A stretch of 64,000 nucleotides of DNA from JAFAZJ01 sp964437145 (GCA_964437145.1 CAYTFW010000008.1:1-64000); one strand, 5' to 3'; shown: positions 1-8,100, counted from the stretch's first letter. Program-made: numbers and translations. The notes: generated by a model from the sequence alone, not told the origin.

Positions 1-50
1 CCCCTCATCCGCCCTTCGGGCACCTTCTCCCCGCCTTCGCGGGGAGAAGG
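1..50. repeat. REP-like double palindrome at the window edge
   Basis: Two adjacent hairpins are visible. GCCC-TTC-GGGC occupies 11-21. CCTTCTCCCCGC and GCGGGGAGAAGG (23-34 and 39-50) form a perfect 12-bp stem with a 4-base loop. Elements of this look are common intergenic repeats in alphaproteobacterial genomes (family knowledge, not searched). It abuts the fixH reading frame directly, and such repeats often end assembly contigs. Confidence 0.75.
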
Positions 51-511
51 ACAAACGCTCGATCATCCCCTGGCTGTTCCCGATGGGACTGGGGTTGGTC
101 ATCGCCGTGAACATGGTGCTGCTGTTCTTCGCCTTGCGCAGCTTTCCCGGCCTGGTGGTGAAGAACGCCTATGAGCGCGGTCGCGGCTACGGTGCCGAGA
201 TCGAGCGCAGCGAGGCGCAGGACGCGCTGGGCTGGTCGCTCGACGTGCGCCACGACGGCGCGGCGGGACGCGTCGTGGTCCGCATCGCCGATGCCGCCGG
301 TCGCGAGATCCCCGGCCTGCTGGTCAGCGCGATCGCCGATCGCCCGGTCGGCAAGCTGGTGACCGTGGACGTGCCGCTGTCGGCGTCTGGCGACGCGCGC
401 TACGCCGGCGCGTTCGCGCCGCAGGCCCGTGGCGCCTGGGATATCACCGTGAGCGCGCGCGACAGCGCGGGCCGTGAGCTGCGCGCGACGCGGCGGGTGA
501 TCGTGAGATGA
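2..511 (+). CDS. fixH: FixH/CcoH-like cbb3 oxidase assembly protein, 5' end missing
   Basis: A small membrane protein needed for maturation of cbb3-type cytochrome oxidase, probably with the copper transporter FixI. The frame is open from base 2. It shows a short basic stretch, one membrane segment (IIPWLF...VLLFFAL, about 62-140) with the FixH-like feature W-x-F followed by A-V-N, and then a periplasmic Ig-like region rich in beta strands. No ATG or GTG occurs in frame before 83. The true start therefore lies left of the window or was replaced by the palindromic repeat at 1-50; starting at 83 would cut the membrane segment. Its stop overlaps the fixI start (ATGA), and the fixH-fixI-fixS order supports the call. 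FixG is presumably upstream. Confidence 0.82.
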   Translation, partial: PSSALRAPSPRLRGEKDKRSIIPWLFPMGLGLVIAVNMVLLFFALRSFPGLVVKNAYERGRGYGAEIERSEAQDALGWSLDVRHDGAAGRVVVRIADAAGREIPGLLVSAIADRPVGKLVTVDVPLSASGDARYAGAFAPQARGAWDITVSARDSAGRELRATRRVIVR

Positions 512-2856
512 CGATCGCGCTGGCGCCGCTCGCTCGTGATCGCGCATCCGCGGATGCGGCGTGCGTGCATTGTGGCGGCCGCGCGCCAGACGGTGAGACG
601 TTCTGCTGCACGGGCTGCGCCGCGGCCTACGACCTCGTGGGCCGTCTCGGTCTCGACCATTACTACGCTCTGCGCCCGCAGCGCCCCGATGCCGGCCGGC
701 CGGCGGCGGCCGCGACAACCGATCCCACGCCCTATGTGCGGGTGACGGGCGACGCGTGCAGCCTCGATCTGGTGGTCGACGGCCTGCGCTGCGCCGCCTG
801 CCTGTGGCTGATCGAGCACGCGCTGGCCCGCGACACGCGCGTCAGTGAGGCGCGGCTCAACGCCACGACGCGGCGTTTGGCGCTGCGTTGGACGGGGCCG
901 GCGTCGCTGGGCGCGCGCTATGCCGAGCTGATCGCCGGATTGGGCTATCGCGTCGCGCCGTTCACGCCACAGGCGGCGCGCCGGCTGGGCGACGCGGAGG
1001 AACGCGACCTGCTGCGGCGCATGGCGGTGGCGGGCTTCGCCGCCGCCAACATCATGCTGCTCAGCGTCTCGGTCTGGGCGGGCGCCTGGGGTGCCACGCG
1101 CGATCTGCTGCATCTGATCTCGGCCACGATCGCGATCCCGGCTCTGGCCTACGCGCTGCGGCCCTTCGTCGTCTCCGCCTGGTCGGCGCTGCGGCAGGGA
1201 CGCGGCAGCATGGACCTGCCGGTTGTGGTGGGCGTCGTGCTCACCCTGGGCGTCAGCCTGGTCGAGGCTTTGCGCTCGGGCGCGCATGCCTATTTCGAAT
1301 CGGCGACGATGTTGGTGTTCTTCCTGCTGATCGGCCGCTACGTCGAGCGCCGCGCGCGTGGGCGCGCCCGCTCGGCGGCGGCGCATCTGCTGAGCCTCGC
1401 CGGCGCGGTGGCGAGCGTCGAGGATCCCGACGGCGCGCTGCGCCACGTCGCGCCGGCCGAGCTGAAGGCCGGCGACATCCTGCGCGTCGTCGCCGGCGAG
1501 CGCATCGCCGCCGACGGCATCGTGCTCGACGCGCCGGCATCGCTCGACAACAGCTTCGTCACGGGCGAGAGCCGGCCGGCGGTCATCGCCGTCGGTGCGA
1601 TGGCGCATGGCGGTGCGGTGAATGTCGGCGGCCCGCTGCGTCTGCGGATCACGGCGGTGGGCGACAACACGCTGCTGTCGCGCATCGCGCGTCTGCTGGA
1701 GGCGGCGGAGCAGGGGCGCTCGCGCTTCGTGGCCCTCGCCGATCGCGTCGCGCGTCTCTATACGCCAGCCGTCCACCTGCTGGCGCTGGCGACCTTCCTG
1801 GCGTGGTGGCTGCTGCTCGACAGCGGCGCTTGGGAGGCTTTGCTCGTCGCCGCGTCGGTGCTGATCGTCACCTGTCCCTGCGCGCTGGCGCTGGCCCAGC
1901 CCACCGTCGCCACTGTGGCGGTGGGCAGGTTGGCGCGGCTGGGCGTGCTGACGGTTTCGCCCACGGCGCTGGAGCGGCTGGGCGCCATCGACCTCGTGGT
2001 CTTCGACAAGACCGGCACGCTGACGCGGGGCAAGCCGGTCCTGCTCGACGATCCGGCGCGACCCGCTGGCGCGCTCGAAGCGGCCGCGCGCCTGGCGGTG
2101 TCGTCGCGGCATCCTTTGGCGCGCGCGCTCGTCGCCGCGGCGCCGGACGCGCGAGCGCTGCCCGACACGCACGAGCATCCGGGCGAGGGGATGTCGTGCG
2201 GCGCCATGCGGCTGGGCTCGCGGCGGTTCTGCGGCGTGGCCGAGGATGGCGATGCGGATGCCATGGAACTGTGGTTCACGCGGCCGGGCGCCGAGCCCGT
2301 ACGTTTCGCCTTCGACGACGTGCCGCGGTTCGACGCCGTCGCCTGTGTCGCGGCGCTCAAGGCCTGCGGCCTCGAGGTGATGCTGTTGTCGGGCGATCGC
2401 GCGCCGGCGGTGCGGCGCATCGCCGAGGCGGTCGGTATCGAGAATTGGGAGGCGGGCCTGACGCCCGATGACAAGCTGGCGCGCCTGTCGGCGATGATCG
2501 CCGCCGGCCGTCGGCCGTTGATGGTCGGCGACGGTATCAACGACGCGCCGGCTTTGGCGGCGGCGCACGCCTCGATGTCGCCCGGCGAGGCGGCCGATGT
2601 CGCCGCCGCCGCGGCCGACGCGATCTTCCAGGGCGAGGCGCTGATGCCGGTGGCCGACACGCTGGCGCTGGCGCGCGCGGCGTCGCGCCTGATGCGGCGC
2701 AACGTGGCGCTGGCCATCGTCTACAACACGATCGCCGTGCCGGTGGCGATGGCCGGCCTGCTGACCCCGCCGCTGGCGGCGCTGGCGATGTCGAGCTCCT
2801 CGCTGCTGGTGATCGCCAACGCGCTTGGCCTGCGCGCGGCGCGCGAGGCGGCGTGA
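508..2856 (+). CDS. fixI: Copper-exporting P-type ATPase FixI/CcoI
   Basis: P1B-type ATPase of 782 residues that delivers copper for the CuB centre of cbb3 oxidase. In order: an N-terminal cysteine cluster (CVHC near 19-22, CCTGC near 33-37), an HMA domain with CAAC at 95-98, membrane helices, the actuator loop TGES near 352, the transmembrane metal site CPC at 456-458, the phosphorylation motif DKTGT at 500-504, an HP motif (SSRHP) in the nucleotide domain, and GDGINDAP near 675. Length and motif set are complete for the family. The start ATG at 508 overlaps the fixH stop by four bases, and the stop overlaps the fixS ATG by one base, which implies coupled translation. Confidence 0.96.
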   Translation: MTIALAPLARDRASADAACVHCGGRAPDGETFCCTGCAAAYDLVGRLGLDHYYALRPQRPDAGRPAAAATTDPTPYVRVTGDACSLDLVVDGLRCAACLWLIEHALARDTRVSEARLNATTRRLALRWTGPASLGARYAELIAGLGYRVAPFTPQAARRLGDAEERDLLRRMAVAGFAAANIMLLSVSVWAGAWGATRDLLHLISATIAIPALAYALRPFVVSAWSALRQGRGSMDLPVVVGVVLTLGVSLVEALRSGAHAYFESATMLVFFLLIGRYVERRARGRARSAAAHLLSLAGAVASVEDPDGALRHVAPAELKAGDILRVVAGERIAADGIVLDAPASLDNSFVTGESRPAVIAVGAMAHGGAVNVGGPLRLRITAVGDNTLLSRIARLLEAAEQGRSRFVALADRVARLYTPAVHLLALATFLAWWLLLDSGAWEALLVAASVLIVTCPCALALAQPTVATVAVGRLARLGVLTVSPTALERLGAIDLVVFDKTGTLTRGKPVLLDDPARPAGALEAAARLAVSSRHPLARALVAAAPDARALPDTHEHPGEGMSCGAMRLGSRRFCGVAEDGDADAMELWFTRPGAEPVRFAFDDVPRFDAVACVAALKACGLEVMLLSGDRAPAVRRIAEAVGIENWEAGLTPDDKLARLSAMIAAGRRPLMVGDGINDAPALAAAHASMSPGEAADVAAAAADAIFQGEALMPVADTLALARAASRLMRRNVALAIVYNTIAVPVAMAGLLTPPLAALAMSSSSLLVIANALGLRAAREAA

Positions 2857-3038
2857 TGGACATCCTGTTCTATCTGCTGCCGATCGCGCTGTTCCTCGGC
2901 GGCATCGGGCTTGTCGCCTTCGTTTGGGCGCTCAACGCCGGTCAGTTCGACGACCCCGACGGCGATGGCGCGCGCATCCTGTTCGACGACCCCGTTTTGG
3001 ATGAATCCCGTGGAGGCAAGGATGGATCACGTCTCTGA
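2856..3038 (+). CDS. fixS: cbb3-type oxidase assembly protein FixS/CcoS
   Basis: A 60-residue protein with a single N-terminal membrane helix (about residues 3-26) followed by the typical CcoS acidic stretch GQFDDPDGDG and a short tail. Known family members are needed for cofactor insertion into cbb3 oxidase. I chose the ATG at 2856, which shares one base with the fixI stop, over the GTG one codon upstream. Confidence 0.93.
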   Translation: MDILFYLLPIALFLGGIGLVAFVWALNAGQFDDPDGDGARILFDDPVLDESRGGKDGSRL

Positions 3039-3210
3039 ATTGGTCTTCGCCGTCCTGGCGACGGTGCTGGCCCTGATCGGCCTGGTGCTGTGGGCCAAGG
3101 CGCACGACTTCGCCATGGCCTGGTTCGGCTTCGGCCTCGTCGTCTTCGGCGTCGCCTTCGACTTCTTCCTGATGAAGCGGCACTTCGACCGCGCGGAAGG
3201 CGGACGATGA
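3022..3210 (+). CDS. Small predicted membrane protein, unknown function
   Basis: 62 residues beginning MDHVSELVFAVL. Two hydrophobic stretches (about residues 6-24 and 28-47) suggest two membrane helices with a short basic tail. I prefer the ATG at 3022 because a strong ribosome-binding site GGAGG lies at 3012-3016; an in-frame ATG at 3001 lacks one. It overlaps the fixS end by 17 bases, and its stop overlaps the next gene by ATGA, so it belongs to the fix operon. I do not recognise the family. A role near cbb3 assembly is only suggested by position. Confidence 0.7.
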   Translation: MDHVSELVFAVLATVLALIGLVLWAKAHDFAMAWFGFGLVVFGVAFDFFLMKRHFDRAEGGR

Positions 3211-3425
3211 GCGCCTACGAGATCGCCGCGCGGCACGCCGAGGCGGCGCGCGCGGAAGCGGCGACACGGTCGATCGACGCCGATGTGGTGGGGCGCGCGC
3301 TGATCGCCGAGGCCGTGCGCCTGTTCCGCAGCGCCGGGCGCAGCAACGCCGACATCGCCGCCGAGCTCACCGCCAGCGCGGAGAACCTCGACGACGACGA
3401 GCCCATGGCTTTCATGCGGCCATAA
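3207..3425 (+). CDS. Small soluble hypothetical protein, end of fix operon
   Basis: 72 residues beginning MSAYEIAARHAEAAR. It is alanine-rich and probably all helical, with an acidic stretch (ENLDDDEP) near the C-terminus. No membrane segment, signal peptide or cofactor motif is visible. It is translationally coupled to the preceding small membrane gene (ATGA at 3207-3210). Function unknown. Confidence 0.62.
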   Translation: MSAYEIAARHAEAARAEAATRSIDADVVGRALIAEAVRLFRSAGRSNADIAAELTASAENLDDDEPMAFMRP

Positions 3426-3486
3426 GGCGCGCGAACGCGCACCGCCGTCGTCGCCGATGGCGGTGCGCCGCGATGGCGGAGGGCGC

Positions 3487-3630
3487 CTACTCGGCCATCT
3501 GCACGCGCAGATGATCGACCTTCGAGGGCCGATGCTTCACGTAGTCGGAGCGCAACCAGATCACGGTGACGGCGAAGGCGGCGAAGCAGCCGAGCGCCAG
3601 GGCGAGGAAGACGAATTCTCCGTCGGACAT
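3487..3630 (-). CDS. 47-residue single-pass membrane protein, divergent and likely FNR-controlled
   Basis: An ORF too short for usual gene cut-offs. It begins MSDGEFVFLALALG and ends HLRVQMAE, with one clean membrane helix (about residues 6-26, ending VTVIW) and a basic C-terminal tail. A GAGGTG ribosome-binding site lies about 5 bases before the ATG. A perfect FNR/FixK box (3687-3700) is centred about 63 bases upstream of the start codon, a spacing that fits activation from -41.5. Its size resembles small cbb3-oxidase accessory subunits, but I cannot assign it. It converges with the fix operon. Confidence 0.65.
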   Translation of the reverse strand: MSDGEFVFLALALGCFAAFAVTVIWLRSDYVKHRPSKVDHLRVQMAE

Positions 3631-3686
3631 TAGGGCACCTCACGCAGTTGACACATCCTGCGTGCACCCAAAACCGCCGCGCCGCC

Positions 3687-3700
3687 TTGATGCGGATCAA
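3687..3700. promoter_or_regulatory. FNR/FixK-type box, perfect match
   Basis: TTGATGCGGATCAA matches the FNR/FixK/Anr consensus TTGAT-N4-ATCAA exactly. It lies between the divergent 47-residue membrane protein and the CBS-BON gene, next to fixHIS, whose relatives are classic low-oxygen regulon members. Confidence 0.8.
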
Positions 3701-3752
3701 TTTTTCGGTCGAATCATCGGTCGATCCGCGTGGCGCCAGATGGTCGGGAGCG

Positions 3753-3766
3753 TTGAGCCAAGTCAA
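3753..3766. promoter_or_regulatory. Second FNR-like box
   Basis: TTGAGCCAAGTCAA keeps the outer TTGA-N6-TCAA of the FNR/FixK consensus but has mismatches at the inner position of each arm. Its centre is about 70 bases upstream of the CBS-BON start codon at 3829, so an activator at -41.5 would give a leader of about 28 bases. Confidence 0.5.
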
Positions 3767-3828
3767 GGCGGTGGCGCCGGCTTCGCGCCACGGTGCGGCG
3801 TGTTTCAACGAGAGGCTGCGGGATCGCC

Positions 3829-4515
3829 ATGAAGGCCATCGACATCATGACGCCGGACGTCGTGACGGTTTCGCCCGAGACCAGCGTCTACGAGGCGGCA
3901 CGCATGCTTCTGGGCCGGCGCATCAGCGCCCTGCCGGTGCTCAACGCCGACGGCAGGCTGATCGGTCTCGTCAGCGAGTCCGATCTTGTGCGCCGCGGCG
4001 AGTTGCGATCGGAGAAGCGGTCGTCTTGGTGGCGCGGGCTGCTCGCCAGCGATCTGCGCCAGGCCTCGGCGTTCCTGCGCGAGCACGGCCGGCGGGTGGC
4101 CGACGTGATGAGCCGCGACGTGATCGTCGCCAACGCCCGATCATCGATGCGCGAGCTGGCCGAGCTGATGGAGCGCCACACCATCAAGCGACTGCCGGTG
4201 ATGGAGGGCCATCGCCTCATCGGCATCGTCAGCCGCAGCGACATGCTGCGCGCATTGCTGGCGATCGACCCGACCGAGCAGCCGTCGCCCGACATCGACG
4301 ACCAGGCGATCCGTGAGCGGCTGCTGGCGGCGCTCAAGGCGCGGCACTGGGCCGGCGCGATCGTCGCCAACGTGATCGTCGAGTCGGGCGTCGTGCATCT
4401 GTGGGGCGAGGCGGGCACGACGCGCGAGATCGACGCCTGCCGGGCGCTGGCCGAGACCATCGAGGGTGTGCGCCGGGTCGCGAGCCACATGGTAGTGGTC
4501 AAGACCGTCATTTAG
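3829..4515 (+). CDS. CBS-CBS-BON domain protein
   Basis: 228 residues. An N-terminal CBS pair (about 1-58, beginning MKAIDIMTPDVVTV, and about 85-140, beginning VADVMSRDVIVA) is followed by a BON domain (about 155-225, with VNVIVESGVVHLWG-like strands). CBS pairs bind adenine nucleotides; BON domains are thought to bind membranes or other proteins. There is no signal peptide, so it is probably cytoplasmic. I chose the ATG at 3829 because it begins directly at the CBS motif; an earlier ATG at 3793 adds twelve unlikely residues. Its position next to FNR boxes and fixHIS suggests induction by low oxygen. The exact role is unknown. Confidence 0.85.
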   Translation: MKAIDIMTPDVVTVSPETSVYEAARMLLGRRISALPVLNADGRLIGLVSESDLVRRGELRSEKRSSWWRGLLASDLRQASAFLREHGRRVADVMSRDVIVANARSSMRELAELMERHTIKRLPVMEGHRLIGIVSRSDMLRALLAIDPTEQPSPDIDDQAIRERLLAALKARHWAGAIVANVIVESGVVHLWGEAGTTREIDACRALAETIEGVRRVASHMVVVKTVI

Positions 4516-4933
4516 GCGCTGGGCGGCGCGCGACGGCGCACTCGACGATCGTGTCACCTGCCAGACGGGCGCGGCGGACGAGCGACGTGATGCGCCATTG
4601 GGGCGATGCGGCCCGACGGCTGTGAATAAACCAAGCGCGATGGCTTCATGGTGAGGCGGGCGGCTTACAAGCCAGTACTGACTCGCTTCATTAAGTGTGA
4701 TCCGGAAATCCCTGAACCAGCATGATTTATGAGTGTGGACGCAGCGCCGTATCGAGGCGCGTCGCTGGTCGGCTCGCGGCTGCCGAGGCCTTTTCTTTGA
4801 GCAGGCGCCGCGGCTCGGCACATAGGAGGTACCTACTTGGCTTGGGTGCCAATGCGGGATCAAAAAGTATACGTTGTTCGTGCCAATTGTTTGGCAGGGG
4901 GCGCGGCCGTTGGGGCGGCTGCGGGGGTAACGA
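4516..4933. other. Intergenic region before the EPS cluster
   Basis: 418 bases with no convincing gene. Weak frames exist on both strands but lack coding character. The segment nearest the sugar transferase is relatively AT-rich and carries two inverted repeats, annotated separately. A weak sigma70-like pair (TTGAGC at 4796, then ACATAG after 17 bases) is possible but not compelling. Confidence 0.6.
4837..4896. promoter_or_regulatory. Paired TTGGC/GCCAA inverted repeats, candidate operators
   Basis: Site 1 is TTGGC-N6-GCCAA at 4837-4852. Site 2 is TGCCAA-N4-TTGGCA at 4881-4896. Both use the same half-site, and GTGCCAAT is directly repeated 34 bases apart (4846 and 4880). They lie 38-97 bases upstream of the first EPS gene. 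This is pattern evidence only; the regulator is unknown. Confidence 0.4.
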
Positions 4934-5707
4934 GTGAGCTTAGAACGTTCCTGGGACGGATCCCATGGTCGCGGTTCCACTGACGGCGCCGTGATCGCGT
5001 TGGCGTCTGACTATGCGGGCGGCGAAGCCGCCGTCATGGCGGGCGCCAAAGGGCAGGTCGTGCCGGAGCTGCTGCCGCAGAACTGGTTGCGCGGCACCCG
5101 CGCCCTGCGCCAAGGCGCGCTGGAGCAAGCCCTGCATCGCGGCCTCGATATCGTGGCCAGCCTCGCTCTGCTGCTGCTCACCCTACCGCTGACCCTCTTG
5201 GTCGCGTTGGCCATCAAGCTCGATTCCCGCGGGCCGGTGTTCTATCGCCAGGAACGCATGGGACGGCACCATCGCAGCTTCCATATCCTGAAGTTCCGCT
5301 CCATGACGATCGACGCCGAGCAACCCGGCACGGCCGTCTGGGCCGCGGTGGGCGACAACCGGGTGACGCGGGTGGGCCGCTTTATCCGCCTCACCCGCAT
5401 CGATGAGATCCCGCAGGTCATCAACATCCTGCGCGGCGACATGGCCTTCGTCGGCCCGCGGCCTGAGCGGCCCGTCTTCGTCAAGCAGCTGCTCGCCGCC
5501 GTCCCGCATTACGCGGACCGCGCCGCGGTGCGCCCAGGCCTGACCGGCTGGGCACAGGTGAAATACCCCTACGGCGCCTCGATCGAGGACGCGCGCAACA
5601 AGCTGTCCTACGACCTGTGGTACATCCAGAGGCGCAGCCTGTGGCTGGACCTGCGCATCATCCTCGCGACGGTCCGAGTGGTGCTGCGGCTGATGGGCTC
5701 GCGGTGA
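4934..5707 (+). CDS. Initiating sugar transferase (polyprenyl-phosphate sugar-1-phosphate transferase)
   Basis: 257 residues of the bacterial sugar transferase family, which moves a sugar-1-phosphate from a UDP-sugar to undecaprenyl phosphate to start repeat-unit synthesis. One hydrophobic segment (about 73-93) is followed by the catalytic core with KFRSM (near 119), GDMAFVGPRPE (near 170) and the PGLTGWAQV signature (near 198). It is the short form, without the N-terminal multi-helix region of WbaP/WcaJ. The start is a GTG with a G-rich ribosome-binding site. It heads a tightly packed run; the next gene starts 3 bases after its stop. Confidence 0.92.
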   Translation: MSLERSWDGSHGRGSTDGAVIALASDYAGGEAAVMAGAKGQVVPELLPQNWLRGTRALRQGALEQALHRGLDIVASLALLLLTLPLTLLVALAIKLDSRGPVFYRQERMGRHHRSFHILKFRSMTIDAEQPGTAVWAAVGDNRVTRVGRFIRLTRIDEIPQVINILRGDMAFVGPRPERPVFVKQLLAAVPHYADRAAVRPGLTGWAQVKYPYGASIEDARNKLSYDLWYIQRRSLWLDLRIILATVRVVLRLMGSR

Positions 5708-5710
5708 GGC

Positions 5711-6985
5711 ATGGCGCGCCCTTCCGCCCTGGCCGCCGCGACATCGGAGATCCTGCCTTTTCCGACCCGGGTCGAACGCAGGCCCGCCGCGCCGCTGCGG
5801 TTGCTGACCTTTAGCACCCTGTACCCCAACGCGGCGCAGCCCAATCACGGCGTCTTTGTCGAGAACCGGCTGCGTCACCTGGTGGCGAGTGGCGCGGCGA
5901 CCAGCACGGTAATCGCGCCGGTGCCCTGGTTCCCGTCGCGCAACGCGCGGTTCGGCGAATGGGCCCGCTGCGCGGCCGCGCCGGCCGAGGAGATGCGGCA
6001 CGGCCTGCGCGTTCTGCATCCACGCTACGCCGCGCCGCCGCGTATCGGCATGTATACCGGCCCCTGGGCGCTGCTGCGGGCCGCCCGCGCCGCGCTGGTC
6101 CGGCTGCGCGCCGAGGGCGCGCGCTTCGATGCCATCGATGCGCATTATCTCTACCCTGATGGTGTCGCCGCGACATGGCTGGCGCGCGAAGTCGGCTTGC
6201 CGGTGGTGATCACCGCACGCGGTTCGGACACCAGCCTGCTGCCGCGCTTCACGCTGCCGCGTCGGTTGATTGGCGCAGCGTTGCGCGAGGCGGATGCGCT
6301 GATCGCGGTGAGCGAGGGCCTGGCCAATGGGCTGATCGCCTTGGGCGCGGCGCCGGAGAAGGTGACGGCCCTGCGCAACGGCGTTGATCTGGCCGGTTTC
6401 GCGCTGCCGACCGATCGCGCCGCGCTGCGGGCTGAACTCGGCCTGTCGGGGCCGGTCATCCTCTCGGTCGGGCATCTGATCGAGCGCAAACGGCATGACC
6501 ACGTGATCGGCGCCGTGGCGCAGTTGCCGGGCGCCACCTTGCTGATCGCCGGCGAGGGGCCGGAGCGCGCGGCCCTGACGTCGCTGGCCAAGCGGCTCAA
6601 TGTGACGGAGCGTGTGCGCCTGCTGGGCGCCCGGCCGCATGACGAGCTTGCCAGGCTCTATGGCGCGGCTGACGCGCTGGTACTCGCCTCGACCCGTGAG
6701 GGCTGGGCGAACGTGATGCTGGAAGCGATGGCGTGCGGCACGCCGGTGATCGCCGGACCGGCCTGGGGCAGCCGCGAAGCCATCTCGGCCCCCGAAGCCG
6801 GGGTGGTGCTCGACGAGGTCGGCCCGGGCCCGATCGCCGCGGCGCTGCGGCGGCTGCTGGCGAACCCGCCGGCGCGGCGCGCCACGCGCGCCCACGCGGA
6901 ACGCTTCGGCTGGGACGAGACCACGCGCGGCCAGGTCACGCTGTTCCGCCGTGTGCTGGCGGCACGCGGGAGCGCCGCCGCATGA
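5711..6985 (+). CDS. GT4-family glycosyltransferase
   Basis: 424 residues with a GT-B fold. The N-terminal domain starts LRLLTFSTLYPN near residue 35. A linker around DAHYLYPDG and the acceptor-side motif TARGSD follow. The C-terminal nucleotide-sugar domain carries SVGHLIERKRHD, IAGEGPE and the GT4 EX7E-type region STREGWANVMLEAMACGTPV. It probably adds a sugar to the growing lipid-linked repeat unit on the cytoplasmic face. Its stop overlaps the next gene (ATGA). Donor and acceptor cannot be read from the sequence. Confidence 0.9.
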   Translation: MARPSALAAATSEILPFPTRVERRPAAPLRLLTFSTLYPNAAQPNHGVFVENRLRHLVASGAATSTVIAPVPWFPSRNARFGEWARCAAAPAEEMRHGLRVLHPRYAAPPRIGMYTGPWALLRAARAALVRLRAEGARFDAIDAHYLYPDGVAATWLAREVGLPVVITARGSDTSLLPRFTLPRRLIGAALREADALIAVSEGLANGLIALGAAPEKVTALRNGVDLAGFALPTDRAALRAELGLSGPVILSVGHLIERKRHDHVIGAVAQLPGATLLIAGEGPERAALTSLAKRLNVTERVRLLGARPHDELARLYGAADALVLASTREGWANVMLEAMACGTPVIAGPAWGSREAISAPEAGVVLDEVGPGPIAAALRRLLANPPARRATRAHAERFGWDETTRGQVTLFRRVLAARGSAAA

Positions 6986-7944
6986 CGCTTTGGCTCGTCA
7001 CCGGCGGTTGCGGCTTCATCGGCTCGCATCTCTGCGCCGCCCTTGCCGCCGCCGGGCAGCGCGTGCGGGTGCTGGACAACCTGTCCACGGGCCGCCGCGA
7101 GAACCTCGTTCCGGGTGCCGAGCTGCTGGTGGGGGATGTGGGCGATCCGGCGCTGCTGGCGCGCGCCATGGAAGGCGTGGCGGGCTGCTTTCATCTCGCC
7201 GCCATCGCCTCGGTGGAACGCGGTGTGCTGGAGTGGCGGGAAACCCACCGGGTGAATCTCTCGGCCTTCGTCGCGCTGCTGGACGCGGCGCGGGCGGCCG
7301 GCGGCGTGCCGGTGGTTTATGCGTCGTCCGCCGCCGTCTATGGCAGCAACGACGCGCTGCCACTCGCCGAGACGGCGGAGACCCGGCCGCTTTCCGCCTA
7401 TGGCGCCGACAAGCTGGGCTGCGAGCTGCAGGCGCGGGTCGCCGGGGCGGTGCACAACATCCGCACACTCGGGCTGCGCTTCTTCAACGTCTATGGTGCG
7501 CGCCAGGATCCGAAGTCGCCCTATTCCGGGGTGATCTCCATCTTCGCCGACCGGCTGCTGCGCGGCGAGGCGCTGACCGTGTTCGGCGACGGGCTGCAGA
7601 GCCGCGATTTTGTGCATGTCTCGGTGGTGGTAGCGGCGCTGCGCGCCGGCATGGACCGGGCGGATACGGCGGCGCCGGTGTTCAATGTCTGCGCCGGGCG
7701 CAGCACCACGGTGCTGGAACTGGCCCGGACGCTGGCGGAGGCCTGTGGCAGGGTGCCCGTCATCCGCCACGCGCCCGGCCGCGCCGGGGAGATACGCCAT
7801 TCGCTGGGCGCGCCGGATGCCGCGCGCGCGGCGCTTGGCCTGGGCGAGCCACCACGGCTGCAGGACGGATTGCGGGAAGTGGTGGGCTGGATGCGTGCCG
7901 GCCGGCCGCTTCTGGCGGCAGCCGAGCTAGTTGAAGGCGACTAG
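6982..7944 (+). CDS. NAD-dependent nucleotide-sugar epimerase/dehydratase
   Basis: 320-residue extended short-chain dehydrogenase. The Rossmann motif GGCGFIGS is at residues 8-15, an acidic D after the second strand (LDNLSTGRR) marks NAD preference, and the catalytic S...YxxxK is seen as SSAAVYGS and YGADK. RFFNVYGARQDP and the late RDFVHV motif resemble WbpP/GalE-type UDP-GlcNAc C4-epimerases. The ATG at 6982 overlaps the previous stop and gives a start exactly at the Rossmann fold. It converges with, and overlaps by 18 bases, a small minus-strand gene. Confidence 0.88.
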   Translation: MTLWLVTGGCGFIGSHLCAALAAAGQRVRVLDNLSTGRRENLVPGAELLVGDVGDPALLARAMEGVAGCFHLAAIASVERGVLEWRETHRVNLSAFVALLDAARAAGGVPVVYASSAAVYGSNDALPLAETAETRPLSAYGADKLGCELQARVAGAVHNIRTLGLRFFNVYGARQDPKSPYSGVISIFADRLLRGEALTVFGDGLQSRDFVHVSVVVAALRAGMDRADTAAPVFNVCAGRSTTVLELARTLAEACGRVPVIRHAPGRAGEIRHSLGAPDAARAALGLGEPPRLQDGLREVVGWMRAGRPLLAAAELVEGD

Positions 7945-8100
7945 CGCGATGGACGCGATCCCACCCCAGAGCAGTACGGACAGCAGGACGATGGCCAAGG
8001 CCGCGTGTGGCCAGGGCCACGGCGTTCGCGGCTCAGCGCGCGATTGCCGCGCGTTGACGAATTCGCCTTGGGCTCCGACGACATTCTTGGTAGCGGACAC
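7927..8100 (-). CDS. 57-residue single-pass membrane protein, hypothetical
   Basis: A short ORF starting GTG (SATKNVVGAQGEF) with a polar N-terminal half and a very clear C-terminal membrane helix (about residues 33-56, from AALAIVLL to LVAF). A GAGGA ribosome-binding site lies about 8 bases upstream of the GTG. It overlaps the epimerase 3' end by 18 bases on the other strand and is divergent from the amidotransferase gene. No family is recognised; the tail-anchored topology is the only inference. Confidence 0.5.
   Translation of the reverse strand: MSATKNVVGAQGEFVNARQSRAEPRTPWPWPHAALAIVLLSVLLWGGIASIALVAFN

Noticed and set aside
400..2568. 722-codon minus-strand open frame opposite fixI
   Set aside because: It is a GC-driven shadow of fixI, rich in Arg/Gln/His with no motifs; fixI has a full set of catalytic motifs.
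4722..4937. 71-codon plus-strand frame before the sugar transferase
   Set aside because: No ribosome-binding site, no coding character, and it overlaps the promoter-like palindromes.
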